A DNA stretch of 64,000 nucleotides. It comes from Haloferax litoreum. GTDB lineage: Archaea; Halobacteriota; Halobacteria; Halobacteriales; Haloferacaceae. Below the pieces are notes generated by a model that searched no databases, was not told where the DNA came from, and was given only the letters and a program-made list of their open reading frames with translations. A program made the position numbers and the translations under genes. Positions 16,129 through 25,821 of the stretch are shown here, one piece after another. The stretch lies in contig NZ_WKJO01000001.1 in assembly GCF_009674605.1 (NCBI RefSeq), forward strand, positions 186,001 through 250,000, in the 5' to 3' direction. The stretch's first letter is position 1. Every line of letters begins with the position of its first letter.

Positions 16129-16653
16129 GTGACGGACGACGAGCGACGCGGCGACGAATCGGAGACGACAGACTCGTCTCCTGAACGCGAGCAGAACGCA
16201 GAGCGTTCCGCGCACGACGTTGCGTCCCCGACCGACCGCGTAAAGCGGTGGAGTGACCCCGAGTCGCGATGGGGGAATCCCGAGAATGACCTCCCGAACA
16301 TCCCGCACGTCAGCGTCCCCGGTGAGGACCCCGACTCTGGTCTAGTCGGCGACTTTCGGGACGACGACGTTTCGGGGTTCTCCGCCGACGTCGACCCTGA
16401 AGTGTCTCGAATATTCTGGGCGAGTGTCGTCCTCGCCAACATCGGCCTCGCCGGTCTCGCACTCGGCCCGATGCTCGTCTACTTCCGTGGGCAAGTGCTG
16501 ATTGGCGGGGGCGTGACCCTCCTCGGAATCGGCGCACTCGTGCGTGTCTACTACATGTACCAAGAGTACAAGGAGACAGACTGGGCGTCCGACGACGAAG
16601 ACAGCAACGCGTCGTCCGACGACGACGCCGACCGGGGCGAGCGCAACCGCTAA
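16129..16653 (+). CDS. Membrane protein with two C-proximal transmembrane helices
   Basis: A 174-residue protein starting at GTG 16129. Seen: a long hydrophilic acidic N-terminus (about 1-95) with DPESRWGNPENDLPNIPHV, two hydrophobic segments (about 101-122, IFWASVVLANIGLAGLALGP; and about 128-147, VLIGGGVTLLGIGALVRVYY), then an acidic Ser/Asp tail. Topology suggests both long ends on the same side. I recognise it only as a haloarchaeal conserved type; no function is suggested. The next gene begins 26 bases later on the same strand. Confidence 0.7.
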   Translation: MTDDERRGDESETTDSSPEREQNAERSAHDVASPTDRVKRWSDPESRWGNPENDLPNIPHVSVPGEDPDSGLVGDFRDDDVSGFSADVDPEVSRIFWASVVLANIGLAGLALGPMLVYFRGQVLIGGGVTLLGIGALVRVYYMYQEYKETDWASDDEDSNASSDDDADRGERNR

Positions 16654-16678
16654 CAGTCGCCGACGCCTTCGCCCGACC

Positions 16679-17107
16679 ATGCGCACCGTCCGCGGGTCAG
16701 ACGGCCGAACGTATCTGCTCGTCAAACGCTCCAGCGAGAGCAGTCGCGTCCGCGACCCCAAGACCGGCGAAGAACGCTACGTCTCCAACGACGAACTCGA
16801 AGATGTCGGCGGCGAGTCACCGCTCGAAACCGCGGCGCGCGCCGTCCCCGAGTCGGTCCGAACGATTCTCGTCGCGACACCGACCGAGCGCGGACTTGGC
16901 CTACTCGTGGACCTCGTAGACCGCGGTCCGCTTCCAGTCGTCGAGGTGCTCGATTCGTACGACCTCTGCGAGAGCGACTTGCACGGCCTCCTGACCGAAT
17001 TTCGAATCGCTGGCCTCGTCGAAGAGACGACGGTCTACGGCGAGCGAGGGTACGAGGCGACAGCAACCGCACGAGACGGTGTCGAACGCCTGCGTGCGAG
17101 CGAGTAG
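16679..17107 (+). CDS. Predicted winged-helix-like protein
   Basis: A 142-residue protein starting at ATG 16679 (family-like MRTVRGSDGRTYLLVKRS). Seen: an N-terminal beta-rich part with TYLLVKRSSESSRVRDPKTGEERYV, then helices resembling a winged-helix domain: LGLLVDLVDRGPLPVVEVLD ... LCESDLHGLLTEFRIAGLVEE (about 78-120). This could be a DNA-binding regulator of haloarchaea. It is convergent with rad50, 19 bases from its end. Assignment of the fold is inference; no ligand domain is seen. Confidence 0.62.
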   Translation: MRTVRGSDGRTYLLVKRSSESSRVRDPKTGEERYVSNDELEDVGGESPLETAARAVPESVRTILVATPTERGLGLLVDLVDRGPLPVVEVLDSYDLCESDLHGLLTEFRIAGLVEETTVYGERGYEATATARDGVERLRASE

Positions 17108-17126
17108 AAGTCGGCCGTCGAGCGCC

Positions 17127-19808
17127 TCAGTCGTCGGCGAGGACGCTCGTGATGTCCGGTGTGTCGGTCCGCTCGACCGTCGAGCGATTCGTCGTCGGGT
17201 TCTTCTCCACGCGGACCAGGTCGTCTGCCGCGCCGACGAGTTCGTCGTCGTGGCTGACGATGAGTATCTGTTTGACGCCGCGTGACTGCATGTCTTCGAC
17301 GAGGTCGACCAATCGTGAGACGTGACCGGTGTCGAGGAACACAGTCGGTTCGTCGAGGATGAGCGGTGGCAGTGGCGCAGCACCGTCGATACCCTCGGCG
17401 AGGAGGCGGTAGATTGCACACCGGAGGCTGAGGTTGAACAACGCGCGTTCCCCACCGGACAACTGCTCTGGGTCGAGCGCTGTTCCGTCTTTTTGGAAGA
17501 CGGTCAGTCCGTACTCGCCGTCGAGTCGGATGCGCGAGTACGCGTCGTTGGCGTAGACGAGGTCGAACGTCTCGTTGAGCATCCGTTCGAGCACCTCGAC
17601 GTTCCGCTGGCGGAGGTCCGCGCGGAGGTCGCCGTAGGTCGATTCGAGCGTGGACACTTCGTCGTGGAGCGACTCGAGCGCGTCGACTCGTTCGGCCAGT
17701 GCGTCACGGCGTTCGCGGAGTTCGTCGAGTCGTTCGAGGTCCGACTGCACCCCGCCGATTTGGCTCTGGAGGTCGTCGCGCTGGTCGCGGAGTTTGGGGA
17801 GGACCTCCGTTTCGACCTTCTCGAGGTACTCTTCGGCGTTCTGTTTGCGCTGCTTGGCCGACTCGACCGCCGCTTCGTCGACTGCCTCCCGGAGTTCGGC
17901 GCGTCTGTTCCGTCGTTCTGTGAGGTGCTCGCGGCGCTCGTCGTTGACTTCGGCGAGCGTTTCGCGCCGCTCTCGGAGTCGATCTTGCGTGTCGACAGTG
18001 TCGGCGCGCGTCTCGACGAGTGACTCGACGCGGTCCAGTCGTTCGCGGCGAGTTTCGAGGGCGTCGAGGTCCGTCTCGAGGTCTTCGACCGTCGCTTCGA
18101 CCGTCTCGGCGCGGTCTGCTTGCGTCGTCGCCGCCTCACGCTTCTCGGACGCCTCCGCGTCGAGTTCGTCTGCCGTCTCCCGTTTCTCGGAGGCGGCCTC
18201 GCGGCGCGACTCGAGCGTCTTCTCGCGGTCCTCGATACGGTCGTCGAGGTGGGACAACGAGTCGGTCAGCGAGTCGGCGCGAGTCTCGAGTTCTACGAGT
18301 CGTTCGGCCGCCTCGACAGCGGTGTCGAGGGACTCGACTGCCGATTCGAGTTCGTCTCGCTCGGCTTCGAGCGACTCGACGTCGGCCTCACGGTCGTCGA
18401 TTGCGTCCACGTGGGGCGACCCCTCGACCGGTTGGCCACACTCTGGACATTTGCCGGCGTCACGGAGTTCCGTTGCTTCGGCGAGTCGTTCGCGGGCATT
18501 TTTCAGTTCGGTCTCGGTCTCCGCGAGCGATTCGCGGGCCGCTGAACGCTCACTGCGCCGCTCGTCGAAGAGGGATGCCGCAGACCCGCGTTCGACGGGA
18601 GCATCGGCGAACTGCTCGTCGATGTCGTCCAGCGAGGACTCGATGTCCGCCCGTTTCTCGCGGAAGGATTCGAGTTCGGCTTCCGCCTCGTCTGCCGCGT
18701 CTTCGTCTGCGCCCGCCGCCTTCCGTTTCTCATTCGCGCGGGATTCGAGGTCGGTCGCACGTTCTTCGAGGCGTTCGGCCTGCGTCCGAAGTGCCTGCGC
18801 TCGCTGCCGAGATTCGGATAGTTCCTCACGAATCTCGGACTCTCGCTCGGCCAGCGTGTCCCGTCGGGCGTCGATTGCATCTTCGCTCGCCTCGTCGAGT
18901 TCGGTCTCCGCCACCGCCGACTCGATGTCGTCGTCGAGTTCGTCGAGTTTCGCATCGAGTTCGCGGATTCGTTCGGTGAGTCTGTCGCGTTGCGCTTCGT
19001 CTTCCGAGACTTTCGACTGGAGTTCCTCGATAGCGGATTCGACTTCGGCGAGTCGCTCTCGCTTCTCGGCGTGTTCGTCGAGGGCCGATTGCGCCGCGTC
19101 GAGCGTCGACTTCGCTTTGTCGCGTTGCGCCTCGTAGTTCGATACCTTCTCGTCAACCTCGGCGAGCGAGGATTCGAGCGCGTTGAGTCGCGCGTGGAGG
19201 TCTTCGTCCTCTTTGGCCGCGATTTGCGACTCCATGTCGTCGAGGACGCTTCGCTTGCTCGTCAGCACGTCTTCGACCCCTAACCGGGCGTTTCCGGCCC
19301 GTTCTCGGTACAGTTCGAGTTTTCCGAGTTGGAGGAGGTCGTCTATCATGTCCTGCCGCTGGGCCGGCGAGGCGTTGATGAGTTTGTTGACCTCTCCTTG
19401 CTGCACGTACGCGCAGTTGACGAACGCCTCGGCGTCCATGCGGAGGAGCGACGCGACGTGTCGTCGGACGTCGCGCGCCCCTTCGACAGTCCCGTCGGGG
19501 CCTTCGAGGACACACTTCGCGGTGGTCGCGCGGTCACCCGATACGCGGATGCGACGTTCGATTCGGTAGGTTCCGCCGTCGTGAACGAATTCGAGTTCGA
19601 TTTCGGCGTCGTCCTCGCCGGTGGTCACGACGTCTTCGAGCGTGCCGGAGAGGGCTTTCGACCCGTAGAGTGCGAAGAAGCACGCTTCGAGGAGCGACGA
19701 CTTCCCGCTCCCGTTGACGCCGTGGATGACGGTGACACCGTCGCGCAAGTCGAGTTCGGCGTCGTCGTACGGTTTGAAGTTCCGGAGGGCGACGTGGGTG
19801 AACCTCAC
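17127..19808 (-). CDS. rad50: DNA double-strand break repair ATPase Rad50
   Basis: An 893-residue SMC-like ATPase of the Mre11-Rad50 complex. Seen: Walker A GVNGSGKS at 30-37, [16 protein letters not shown] (Q-loop region, about 129-144), two long coiled-coil arms (about 180-440 and 470-760) separated by the zinc hook CPEC at 454-457, then signature [14 protein letters not shown] and Walker [15 protein letters not shown] near the C-terminus. The start is GTG 19808, whose GTGA overlaps the mre11 stop, so translation is coupled. Role: tethering and processing of DNA ends. Confidence 0.96.
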   Translation of the reverse strand: MRFTHVALRNFKPYDDAELDLRDGVTVIHGVNGSGKSSLLEACFFALYGSKALSGTLEDVVTTGEDDAEIELEFVHDGGTYRIERRIRVSGDRATTAKCVLEGPDGTVEGARDVRRHVASLLRMDAEAFVNCAYVQQGEVNKLINASPAQRQDMIDDLLQLGKLELYRERAGNARLGVEDVLTSKRSVLDDMESQIAAKEDEDLHARLNALESSLAEVDEKVSNYEAQRDKAKSTLDAAQSALDEHAEKRERLAEVESAIEELQSKVSEDEAQRDRLTERIRELDAKLDELDDDIESAVAETELDEASEDAIDARRDTLAERESEIREELSESRQRAQALRTQAERLEERATDLESRANEKRKAAGADEDAADEAEAELESFREKRADIESSLDDIDEQFADAPVERGSAASLFDERRSERSAARESLAETETELKNARERLAEATELRDAGKCPECGQPVEGSPHVDAIDDREADVESLEAERDELESAVESLDTAVEAAERLVELETRADSLTDSLSHLDDRIEDREKTLESRREAASEKRETADELDAEASEKREAATTQADRAETVEATVEDLETDLDALETRRERLDRVESLVETRADTVDTQDRLRERRETLAEVNDERREHLTERRNRRAELREAVDEAAVESAKQRKQNAEEYLEKVETEVLPKLRDQRDDLQSQIGGVQSDLERLDELRERRDALAERVDALESLHDEVSTLESTYGDLRADLRQRNVEVLERMLNETFDLVYANDAYSRIRLDGEYGLTVFQKDGTALDPEQLSGGERALFNLSLRCAIYRLLAEGIDGAAPLPPLILDEPTVFLDTGHVSRLVDLVEDMQSRGVKQILIVSHDDELVGAADDLVRVEKNPTTNRSTVERTDTPDITSVLADD

Positions 19809-21124
19809 GCGAAATCACCCAGTGAACTGTCTTTGGACGGTTCGGGTGCTGGTTCGTCCGTCGAATCGTCGCTCGTCTCCGGTTGGGTCTCTGCCGTCTC
19901 CGGTTGGGTCTCTGCCGTCTCCGCTTCGCTCGCAACAGTCTCCGACTCGGTACCCGCCGTCTCCGACGCAGTGACCGCTTCCGCATCGGCATCAGACTCG
20001 TTCTCCGCCGCGACGAACGCGGTGGGGTCGTCGTCGAGGAGCGAGGCGACGCGTTCGCGGACCTCGTCGCGGACGTTCGAATCGGCGACTTTGCTCGCCC
20101 GTACCGTCTCGTCCACGTCGAGGGCGGCGCTGGAGAGTCCCATCTCGCGGACCGTGTCGCGGACTGCGTCGTCGGGGTCCGCGAAGGACACGTCGACGTT
20201 CAGGTCTGCCTCGGTGTCTATCTCGCGGCGGTCGTTGACGCGAGCGACGAGTGCCCCCTGCTCGACGGCGAATGACTCGACTGCGGCGGGCGTGACCGAC
20301 TCACCCTCACCGGTCAGGTCGACGATGACCACGGCGTCTTCGAGGTCGAACTCCCTGATGCGCTGTCGGACGCGTTCGATACCTTCGTCGCCCGAGAGCG
20401 CCACGTCGATGAAGCGGAACGGCCGCGTTTCGAGTGTTCGGCGACGGATGTCTACTTCGTCAGCGCCGAACGTGACGAGATTGTACCCGCGTGGGTCGCG
20501 TTCGCTCGCGCTCGCGCGCTCGGTGGACCCGCAGTAGGTCACCCACGTACCGTCGAGAGTCACCTGGTCCGGGACGTGGTTGTCACCGAGGAGCATCGCG
20601 TCGAAGTCGACGTTCGTCGCGTCGAGGATGGTCTCGGTCTCCCAGTCGGCGTGTGCGAACGGCGTGAAGAGGCCGTGACCGACGAGAACGGCGTGGGACT
20701 GGTCGTGCGGCGTGTACTGATAGTCGAGTTCGTCGCGGCGGGAACGCGGGACGTGGTCGAGTCCGTAGAAGGCCACGTCGCCGAGGACGTAGGGGTCGCT
20801 CCCGAGGCGCGTCGCGAGTCCGAGACGCTCGAAGAGGTCCAACCACTGCCCCCCGCGCGTCGATTCGTGGTTCCCGACGATGGCGAGGAACGGAATCCCT
20901 GCATCGTCGAGGCGACGGAGCGCGGCGAGCGTCCCGAGGAGGTCCGGAAGCTCGGGGCGTCGGTCGTGGTAGAGGTCGCCCGCGTGGACGACGGCGTCCA
21001 CCTCCTCCGAGATGGCGTCCGCGACGACCTGTTCGAAGGCGTCGAGGAAGTCCTGACGGCGCTCCGGCGAATGGTACTGCTGGTACCCGATATGGGTGTC
21101 GCCGGTGTGTATCACCCGTGTCAT
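19805..21124 (-). CDS. mre11: DNA double-strand break repair nuclease Mre11
   Basis: A 439-residue calcineurin-type nuclease. Seen: the phosphoesterase motifs GDTHIGY (8-14), [11 protein letters not shown] (about 46-56), VGNHEST (about 83-89), VLVGHG (about 146-151) and LLGDNHVPD. The nuclease and capping domains end around 300; the remainder is an acidic, low-complexity tail containing two copies of AETQPET (see repeat). It overlaps rad50 by 4 bases at its end and the small protein gene upstream by 4 bases (ATGA), forming a tightly coupled three-gene unit. Confidence 0.95.
   Translation of the reverse strand: MTRVIHTGDTHIGYQQYHSPERRQDFLDAFEQVVADAISEEVDAVVHAGDLYHDRRPELPDLLGTLAALRRLDDAGIPFLAIVGNHESTRGGQWLDLFERLGLATRLGSDPYVLGDVAFYGLDHVPRSRRDELDYQYTPHDQSHAVLVGHGLFTPFAHADWETETILDATNVDFDAMLLGDNHVPDQVTLDGTWVTYCGSTERASASERDPRGYNLVTFGADEVDIRRRTLETRPFRFIDVALSGDEGIERVRQRIREFDLEDAVVIVDLTGEGESVTPAAVESFAVEQGALVARVNDRREIDTEADLNVDVSFADPDDAVRDTVREMGLSSAALDVDETVRASKVADSNVRDEVRERVASLLDDDPTAFVAAENESDADAEAVTASETAGTESETVASEAETAETQPETAETQPETSDDSTDEPAPEPSKDSSLGDFA
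19875..19922 (-). repeat. Tandem 21-base repeat in the mre11 tail
   Basis: Two perfect 21-base units (19875-19895 and 19896-19916) plus the first 6 bases of a third encode AETQPET twice in the disordered Mre11 tail. Units are in frame, so copy number can vary by slippage without breaking the protein. Confidence 0.9.
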
Positions 21125-21528
21125 CTGTCCGGTGATTCGACACCACCGCTGAAAACGGTTGTGCGACCGGAGTGAAAGTGGTCGCCGTCGCGTCGCGCAG
21201 GCGACTCGGAACTCGTCCCCGATGGCAACGTGTCGAGTGCGTCGAGCGACGCGCGGAGTCGGGTCAGGTCACGGAGCAACCTGTGGCCTTCGCGCGCGCT
21301 ATGATGGTCTTCACGGGTGGCGGCACCGACGGCACGTCGAAGTCGCACGTCTCCGCCTGCGTCGAGAAAGCGTGCAGCGGTCGTGATATCGGAAAACGCG
21401 TCGCTGGCGTCGGCGATGACGTCTACGAAGGCGTGCTGGTCCGAAGACTCGTCGGGGTCGGCGAGGGCCGCGAGTGCGCGGCCGACAGCGGCAGGGTCAG
21501 GTCCGGGGGCGGGGTCGGTACCGGGCAT
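21121..21528 (-). CDS. Haloarchaeal small protein co-transcribed with mre11-rad50
   Basis: A 135-residue helical protein. Seen: VGRALAALADPDESSDQHAFVDVIADASDAFSDI and LRASLDALDTL around a basic/acidic middle (REDHHSAREGHRLLRDLTRL); no known catalytic motif and no membrane segment. Its stop overlaps the mre11 ATG (ATGA), so it is the first gene of the unit and translationally coupled. Its position suggests a haloarchaeal accessory to double-strand-break repair, but the sequence does not show this; function unknown. Confidence 0.75.
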   Translation of the reverse strand: MPGTDPAPGPDPAAVGRALAALADPDESSDQHAFVDVIADASDAFSDITTAARFLDAGGDVRLRRAVGAATREDHHSAREGHRLLRDLTRLRASLDALDTLPSGTSSESPARRDGDHFHSGRTTVFSGGVESPDR

Positions 21529-21554
21529 ACACCCGGGTGGCCCCGTCTTCGTAA

Positions 21555-21824
21555 TTAAATGTTGAGCGTGTAGAGACGCTTGCGCGCGTCAGAGAACGAA
21601 AACCGAGAGTCGACTGCGCCTTCGTCTTCGAGTCGCGAGAGTGCGTACCGAACCGTCCGCGGCGGGAGGAGCGACTCCTCGGCGATTTCGCTCTGCGTGA
21701 GCGTGTCCTCGTAGTCGAGTATCTTGGCGACTAGCTTCGCGCTCGGGGGCATGTCGCGAACTGCGGCCCATCTATCTTCGGTTTGGGGGTCGGACTCTCG
21801 TTCGACCGCTTCCGTGGTGCTCAT
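21555..21824 (-). CDS. MarR/TrmB-like winged-helix regulator (89 residues)
   Basis: A short DNA-binding protein. Seen: MPPSAKLVAKILDYEDTLTQSEIAEESLLPPRTVRYALSRLEDEGAVDSRFSFSDARKRLY spans a complete winged helix (about 25-85; recognition helix LPPRTVRYALSRL), with no effector domain. Similar short HTH proteins are common in haloarchaea. It is divergent from panA across a 172-base AT-rich gap, so it may control itself or panA. A TATA-like TAAATATTATC lies about 28 bases before its ATG, suggesting a leaderless mRNA. Confidence 0.85.
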   Translation of the reverse strand: MSTTEAVERESDPQTEDRWAAVRDMPPSAKLVAKILDYEDTLTQSEIAEESLLPPRTVRYALSRLEDEGAVDSRFSFSDARKRLYTLNI

Positions 21825-21844
21825 CGTATCTGAGTTCAGGGAAT

Positions 21845-21975
21845 GCTATTAGATAATATTTACTATCCAATTTTATTACTTTCGGGAATATGTGTGACAC
21901 ACGTCAGACTCGTCATCTCAGTAGAGAGACGCCTCATACCCGGCGAATCCCACACACACCCGAAGCCTCTTATGA
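21845..21975. promoter_or_regulatory. Divergent promoter region, HTH gene and panA
   Basis: An AT-rich stretch (21845-21890) holds a TATA-like TAAATATTATC for the minus-strand HTH gene. For panA on the plus strand CTCTTATGAG near 21967-21976 is placed about 25 bases before the ATG at 21997. The repeated GTGTGACACACG (about 21890-21903) is a short palindrome-like element midway. Binding proteins are unknown. Confidence 0.5.
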
Positions 21976-21996
21976 GCCTGTGCCCTATCCCGCCTG

Positions 21997-23214
21997 ATGA
22001 CCGACACTGTGGACGACGTCGACCTTCCGTACGACAAGGATACGGCGTCGCAGCAGGAGAAGATCACCGCCCTTCAAGAGCGGCTCGAAGTTCTCGAAAC
22101 GCAAAACGAGGAGATGCGCGACAAACTCCTCGATGCTAACGCTGAGAACAACAAGTACCAACAGAAGCTCGAGCGTCTGACGCACGAAAACAAGAAGCTC
22201 AAGCAGTCGCCGCTCTTCGTTGCGACGGTTCAGGAAATCACCGACGAGGGGGTCATCATCAAGCAGCATGGTAACAACCAAGAGGCCCTCACCGAGGTGA
22301 CTGACGAGATGCGCGAGGAGTTAGAACCTGACGCGCGTGTCGCTGTGAACAACTCTCTGTCTATCGTAAAGCGACTCGACAAGGAGACGGACGTCCGGGC
22401 ACGCGTCATGCAAGTCGAGCACAGCCCCGATGTGACCTACGAGGATATCGGTGGACTCGAAGAGCAGATGCAAGAAGTCCGCGAGACGGTCGAGATGCCG
22501 CTCGACCGCCCCGAGATGTTCGAGAAAGTGGGTATCGACCCGCCGGCAGGCGTGCTTCTGTACGGCCCGCCGGGCACCGGGAAGACGATGCTCGCGAAGG
22601 CCGTCGCCAACCAGACGAACGCCTCGTTCATCAAGATGGCCGGGTCCGAACTGGTGCACAAGTTCATCGGTGAGGGTGCGAAACTCGTCCGCGACCTCTT
22701 CGAGGTTGCGCGCGAGAACGAACCCGCCGTCATCTTCATCGACGAAATCGACGCCATCGCGTCCAAGCGGACGGACTCGAAGACCTCCGGCGACGCCGAG
22801 GTCCAGCGGACGATGATGCAACTCCTCGCGGAGATGGACGGCTTCGACGAACGCGGGAACATCCGCCTCATCGCGGCGACTAACCGCTTCGACATGCTCG
22901 ACCCCGCGATTCTGCGTCCCGGCCGGTTCGACCGCCTCATCGAGGTGCCCAAGCCGAACGAAGACGGCCGCGAGATTATCTTCCAAATCCACACCCGGAA
23001 GATGAACGTCTCCGACGACGTGGACTTCGAGGAACTCGCCGAACTCGCCGAAGAGGCGTCCGGTGCCGACATCAAGGCCATCTGTACCGAGGCCGGGATG
23101 TTCGCCATCCGCGACGACCGCACGGAGATATTCATGCAGGACTTCGTCGACGCGTGGGAGAAGATTCAGCAAGAAGCAGAGAGCGCAGACGACGTCTCGC
23201 GCGCGTTCGCCTAA
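21997..23214 (+). CDS. panA: Proteasome-activating nucleotidase (PAN)
   Basis: A 405-residue AAA+ ATPase that unfolds substrates for the archaeal 20S proteasome. Seen: N-terminal coiled coil (about 16-70), OB domain (FVATVQEITDEGVIIKQHG, about 74-92), Walker A GPPGTGKT at 190-197, Walker B FIDEIDAI, the second region of homology AATNRFDMLDPAILRPGRFD and the C-domain. The last residues are VSRAFA: most PAN proteins end in a hydrophobic-Tyr-X (HbYX) gate-opening tail, while here phenylalanine takes the tyrosine place. Transcribed singly, leaderless. Confidence 0.96.
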   Translation: MTDTVDDVDLPYDKDTASQQEKITALQERLEVLETQNEEMRDKLLDANAENNKYQQKLERLTHENKKLKQSPLFVATVQEITDEGVIIKQHGNNQEALTEVTDEMREELEPDARVAVNNSLSIVKRLDKETDVRARVMQVEHSPDVTYEDIGGLEEQMQEVRETVEMPLDRPEMFEKVGIDPPAGVLLYGPPGTGKTMLAKAVANQTNASFIKMAGSELVHKFIGEGAKLVRDLFEVARENEPAVIFIDEIDAIASKRTDSKTSGDAEVQRTMMQLLAEMDGFDERGNIRLIAATNRFDMLDPAILRPGRFDRLIEVPKPNEDGREIIFQIHTRKMNVSDDVDFEELAELAEEASGADIKAICTEAGMFAIRDDRTEIFMQDFVDAWEKIQQEAESADDVSRAFA

Positions 23215-23268
23215 CTCGGCGGTTCGCGTTCGAAAATCGTTCTTTTTCGGTGACCGCGTTCCGAGTGA

Positions 23269-23403
23269 CTACGCTGCGACTGCGAGGTACGGCAGGACGA
23301 ACAGGGCGACGAACATCGCACCGAGGATGATACCGTATCCAGTGAGCGTCGCGACGGCGGTCACCCACGATTCACGTCGACCGGGGAGTTCGAGAGCAGA
23401 CAT
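23269..23403 (-). CDS. Small single-span membrane protein (44 residues)
   Basis: A 44-residue protein with MSALELPGRRES before one hydrophobic helix (about 14-40, VTAVATLTGYGIILGAMFVALFVLPYL in part). The ATG at 23403 is supported by TATA-like ATTTATC (23428-23434, minus strand) 25-30 bases upstream. In-frame codons further upstream do not look coding and overlap the nth promoter. Function unknown; convergent with panA and divergent from nth. Confidence 0.7.
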   Translation of the reverse strand: MSALELPGRRESWVTAVATLTGYGIILGAMFVALFVLPYLAVAA

Positions 23404-23539
23404 ACTGGACTGCTCACGGTCGTAGATGATAAATCGTTGGTCTGCGCTGTCGCGTCGAACCGATGGACGACAGGACGAACAGTCGAACTCACTCGCCGCA
23501 ACCCGAACGACTGAAACCGACTGGGTCGCACCCAGACGT

Positions 23540-24223
23540 ATGGGCACGCCACTCGACACGCGACCGGCGCAAGCCGAAGAGGTCCTCGACCGACTCTACG
23601 AGGAGTACCCCGATACGACCATCTCGCTCTCCTACTCGAACCGTCTCGAACTCCTCATCGCGGTCATGCTCTCTGCACAGTGTACCGACGAGCGCGTCAA
23701 CACGGTCACAGCCGAGTTGTTCGCGAAGTACGACTCCGCCGAGGACTACGCGAACGCCGACCAAGAGGAGTTGGCCGAGGACATCAACTCCATCACCTAC
23801 TACAACAACAAGGCGAAGTACATCCGAAGCGCGTGCGCGGACATCATCGAAAAGCACGACGGAGCGGTCCCTGACACGATGTCCGAACTGACCGACCTCG
23901 CGGGTGTCGGCCGAAAGACTGCGAACGTCGTCCTCCAACACGGACACGACATCGTCGAGGGTATCGTCGTCGACACGCACGTTCAGCGACTCTCGCGGCG
24001 ACTCGGCCTGACGGAAGAAGAGTACCCCGAGCGAATCGAAGAAGACCTGGTGCCGGTCGTCCCCGAGACGGACTGGCAGCAGTTCACCCACCTGTTCATC
24101 AGTCACGGCCGCGCCGTCTGCGACGCGCGCAACCCCGACTGCGACGCGTGCGTGCTCGAAGACATCTGTCCGTCGTCGAAACTCGAACACGACGTGGACC
24201 TCGCCAGCGGCGACGAGTGGTAA
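23540..24223 (+). CDS. nth: Endonuclease III (DNA glycosylase/AP lyase)
   Basis: A 227-residue base-excision repair enzyme. Seen: LIAVMLSAQCTDERVN (about 38-53), the helix-hairpin-helix LAGVGRKTANVVL with the catalytic lysine, VVDTHVQRLSRRLGL with the catalytic aspartate, and the 4Fe-4S motif C-x6-C-x2-C-x5-C (CDARNPDCDACVLEDIC) near the C-terminus. The ATG at 23540 is chosen over in-frame upstream starts because MGTPLDTRPAQAEEVL begins the family-like region. Removes oxidised pyrimidines and cuts the AP site. Confidence 0.95.
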   Translation: MGTPLDTRPAQAEEVLDRLYEEYPDTTISLSYSNRLELLIAVMLSAQCTDERVNTVTAELFAKYDSAEDYANADQEELAEDINSITYYNNKAKYIRSACADIIEKHDGAVPDTMSELTDLAGVGRKTANVVLQHGHDIVEGIVVDTHVQRLSRRLGLTEEEYPERIEEDLVPVVPETDWQQFTHLFISHGRAVCDARNPDCDACVLEDICPSSKLEHDVDLASGDEW

Positions 24224-24241
24224 GAGGAACGAGCGAAGACC

Positions 24242-24724
24242 TCAGACAAACAGGTACCCAGTGACGTATCGGTAGACTCCGAGTACCCACGCGAGGAACC
24301 AGAAGATGACGTACCCGAAGACGCCGATTCGGAGGCGACCACGCCACGCACTCATGTTCTCGTGGAGGTCGTCGAGTGAGATGTCCTGGTCCGGGTTGTG
24401 GTAGAGGTCCGCCTTCCACTTCGCCTCAAAGATACGGACGATGCCGGTGAGCGCGAACACGAGCATCGCGTACGCTTGTAGGCCAAGGATGGCGTGGAGC
24501 GCACTCAGACCGTTCAACTGCTGGAGCAGTCGCGGCAGCATCCACGTGACGACCGGGACCGTGTTCAACACGAGGCCCGGGAAGATGACCTTCAGGTGGT
24601 AGACGAGAACCTCCCACGACACCGTCTCGGCGTCTATCATTATCCACGCCCCGTAGAGGTAAAACGGAAGACTGGCCGTGACGGTGACCGCGGCGAGCGT
24701 GGCGAAGGTCGTCTCGTCTGCCAT
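24242..24724 (-). CDS. Four-helix membrane protein beside the cytochrome b module
   Basis: A 160-residue integral membrane protein with about four hydrophobic helices: ATLAAVTVTASLPFYLYGAW, VIFPGLVLNTVPVVTWML, ALHAILGLQAYAMLVFALTGI and GVFGYVIFWFLAWVLGVY. Histidines lie in helices or at their edges (VYHLKVIF, SALHAILG), so heme or quinone contacts are possible but unproven. Haloarchaeal conserved (possibly DUF7321, from memory). It is convergent with nth and divergent from the next gene, at the left edge of the respiratory cluster. Confidence 0.75.
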   Translation of the reverse strand: MADETTFATLAAVTVTASLPFYLYGAWIMIDAETVSWEVLVYHLKVIFPGLVLNTVPVVTWMLPRLLQQLNGLSALHAILGLQAYAMLVFALTGIVRIFEAKWKADLYHNPDQDISLDDLHENMSAWRGRLRIGVFGYVIFWFLAWVLGVYRYVTGYLFV

Positions 24725-24903
24725 CGCCCGGCGTTAGCACGCGGGTGGCCTAAAGGAACCGATGCACTGACGGTCGTTCGAGCGCTGGACCAGTGACGCA
24801 CGGTGACCGACCACAGTATACCGGGCGGTCGGCCGTCGAAACGGCTTCTCGCACGCGACGCGGGGTCGGAACACGTTTACCGCCCAAGGTCCTACTCCCG
24901 ACG

Positions 24904-25737
24904 ATGGCAGATTCGTCTTCCGCACCGGCCGACGACCGAGCGTCGCCGGACGCGGGTGCCGACGATGCGGTGTCCGAGGACGAACTCGAAGCCCTTCGCC
25001 GGGAGGTCGAAGAGAAGTACGACTTCGAGAACTTCGGCCCGGCGGACATGGCGAAGATGAGCGTCGAAGAGTGGGAAGCAGCCTTCGACCCGGACTCGTG
25101 GGTCGTCGGCGAAGAACTCCTCGACCGTGTCGAAGAGGAACTCCGATACCGGGTCGCAATCCGCGAAGTGTTCGCTGTCCTCGAACGCGTCACCGAAAAC
25201 GGTGAGCCACGTATCCTCGCGTACTCAGACGAAGGGTACGCCGTCGTCTACCCGGACGGGAGCGTCGAAGGAGAAGGGACCGTCCTCCGCGACGTGAAAC
25301 CCACCGTCGCCCTCTGTTCGATGGACGACTTCGAGGTGAATCAGGCACCGGCGAACGTCCGCCTCCCCGGCCCCGACGAAGTCGTCCAGGGGACAGGTGA
25401 CTTCGGCAACCGGATGCTCCAAATCGTCGCGTTCGGTCAGTTGCTCGGCGGCCTCGCACTCATCGGTGCGTGGGTTATCGTCCCAGAAGTCCAGTCTATC
25501 GTCGCGCCGGTCGTCGGCGTGGTCTTCCTCCTCATCGGTCTCTTTCTCTTCGTCACGGTGGCGAACGCTCGTCTCTCGGACCGCTTCCGGTCCGAAGAGT
25601 ACCGCGACCGACTCCGTGCGATTGGCGTCGAAGACGGCGAACGCCCGTCGTTCGTCCCGTCGTTCGACGGCAACGCAGATGCCCAGCCATTGGTCGAGGG
25701 GCCAGACGGTGAACCCCTCAGTTCTGAGGGCTCGTAA
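24904..25737 (+). CDS. Haloarchaeal membrane protein of the respiratory cluster (DUF7319-like)
   Basis: A 277-residue protein. Seen: an acidic N-terminus (1-35), a soluble domain with KYDFENFGPADMAKMSVEEWEAAFDPDSWV and a beta-rich part (YAVVYPDGSVEGEGTVLRDVKPT), then two transmembrane helices (about 176-197 and 201-222), and a soluble tail. The ATG at 24904 begins the acidic start; the longer frame from 24793 is not supported. Same strand as halocyanin and cytochrome b genes, 84 bases before them. A structural or assembly subunit is a fair guess. Confidence 0.75.
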   Translation: MADSSSAPADDRASPDAGADDAVSEDELEALRREVEEKYDFENFGPADMAKMSVEEWEAAFDPDSWVVGEELLDRVEEELRYRVAIREVFAVLERVTENGEPRILAYSDEGYAVVYPDGSVEGEGTVLRDVKPTVALCSMDDFEVNQAPANVRLPGPDEVVQGTGDFGNRMLQIVAFGQLLGGLALIGAWVIVPEVQSIVAPVVGVVFLLIGLFLFVTVANARLSDRFRSEEYRDRLRAIGVEDGERPSFVPSFDGNADAQPLVEGPDGEPLSSEGS

Positions 25738-25821
25738 CAGCCCTCGTCGGACCGCGCTAATCCCCTTCCGTGAGGGCATAGTCGGTGGGTTTAAGCGCAT
25801 CCCATCCTGACCAACGACCGT

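Noticed and set aside
17650-19137. Plus-strand frame of nearly 500 codons, Ser/Arg rich, opposite rad50
   Set aside because: Antisense of the rad50 coiled coil; the serine/arginine bias mirrors Glu/Asp/Ala codons.
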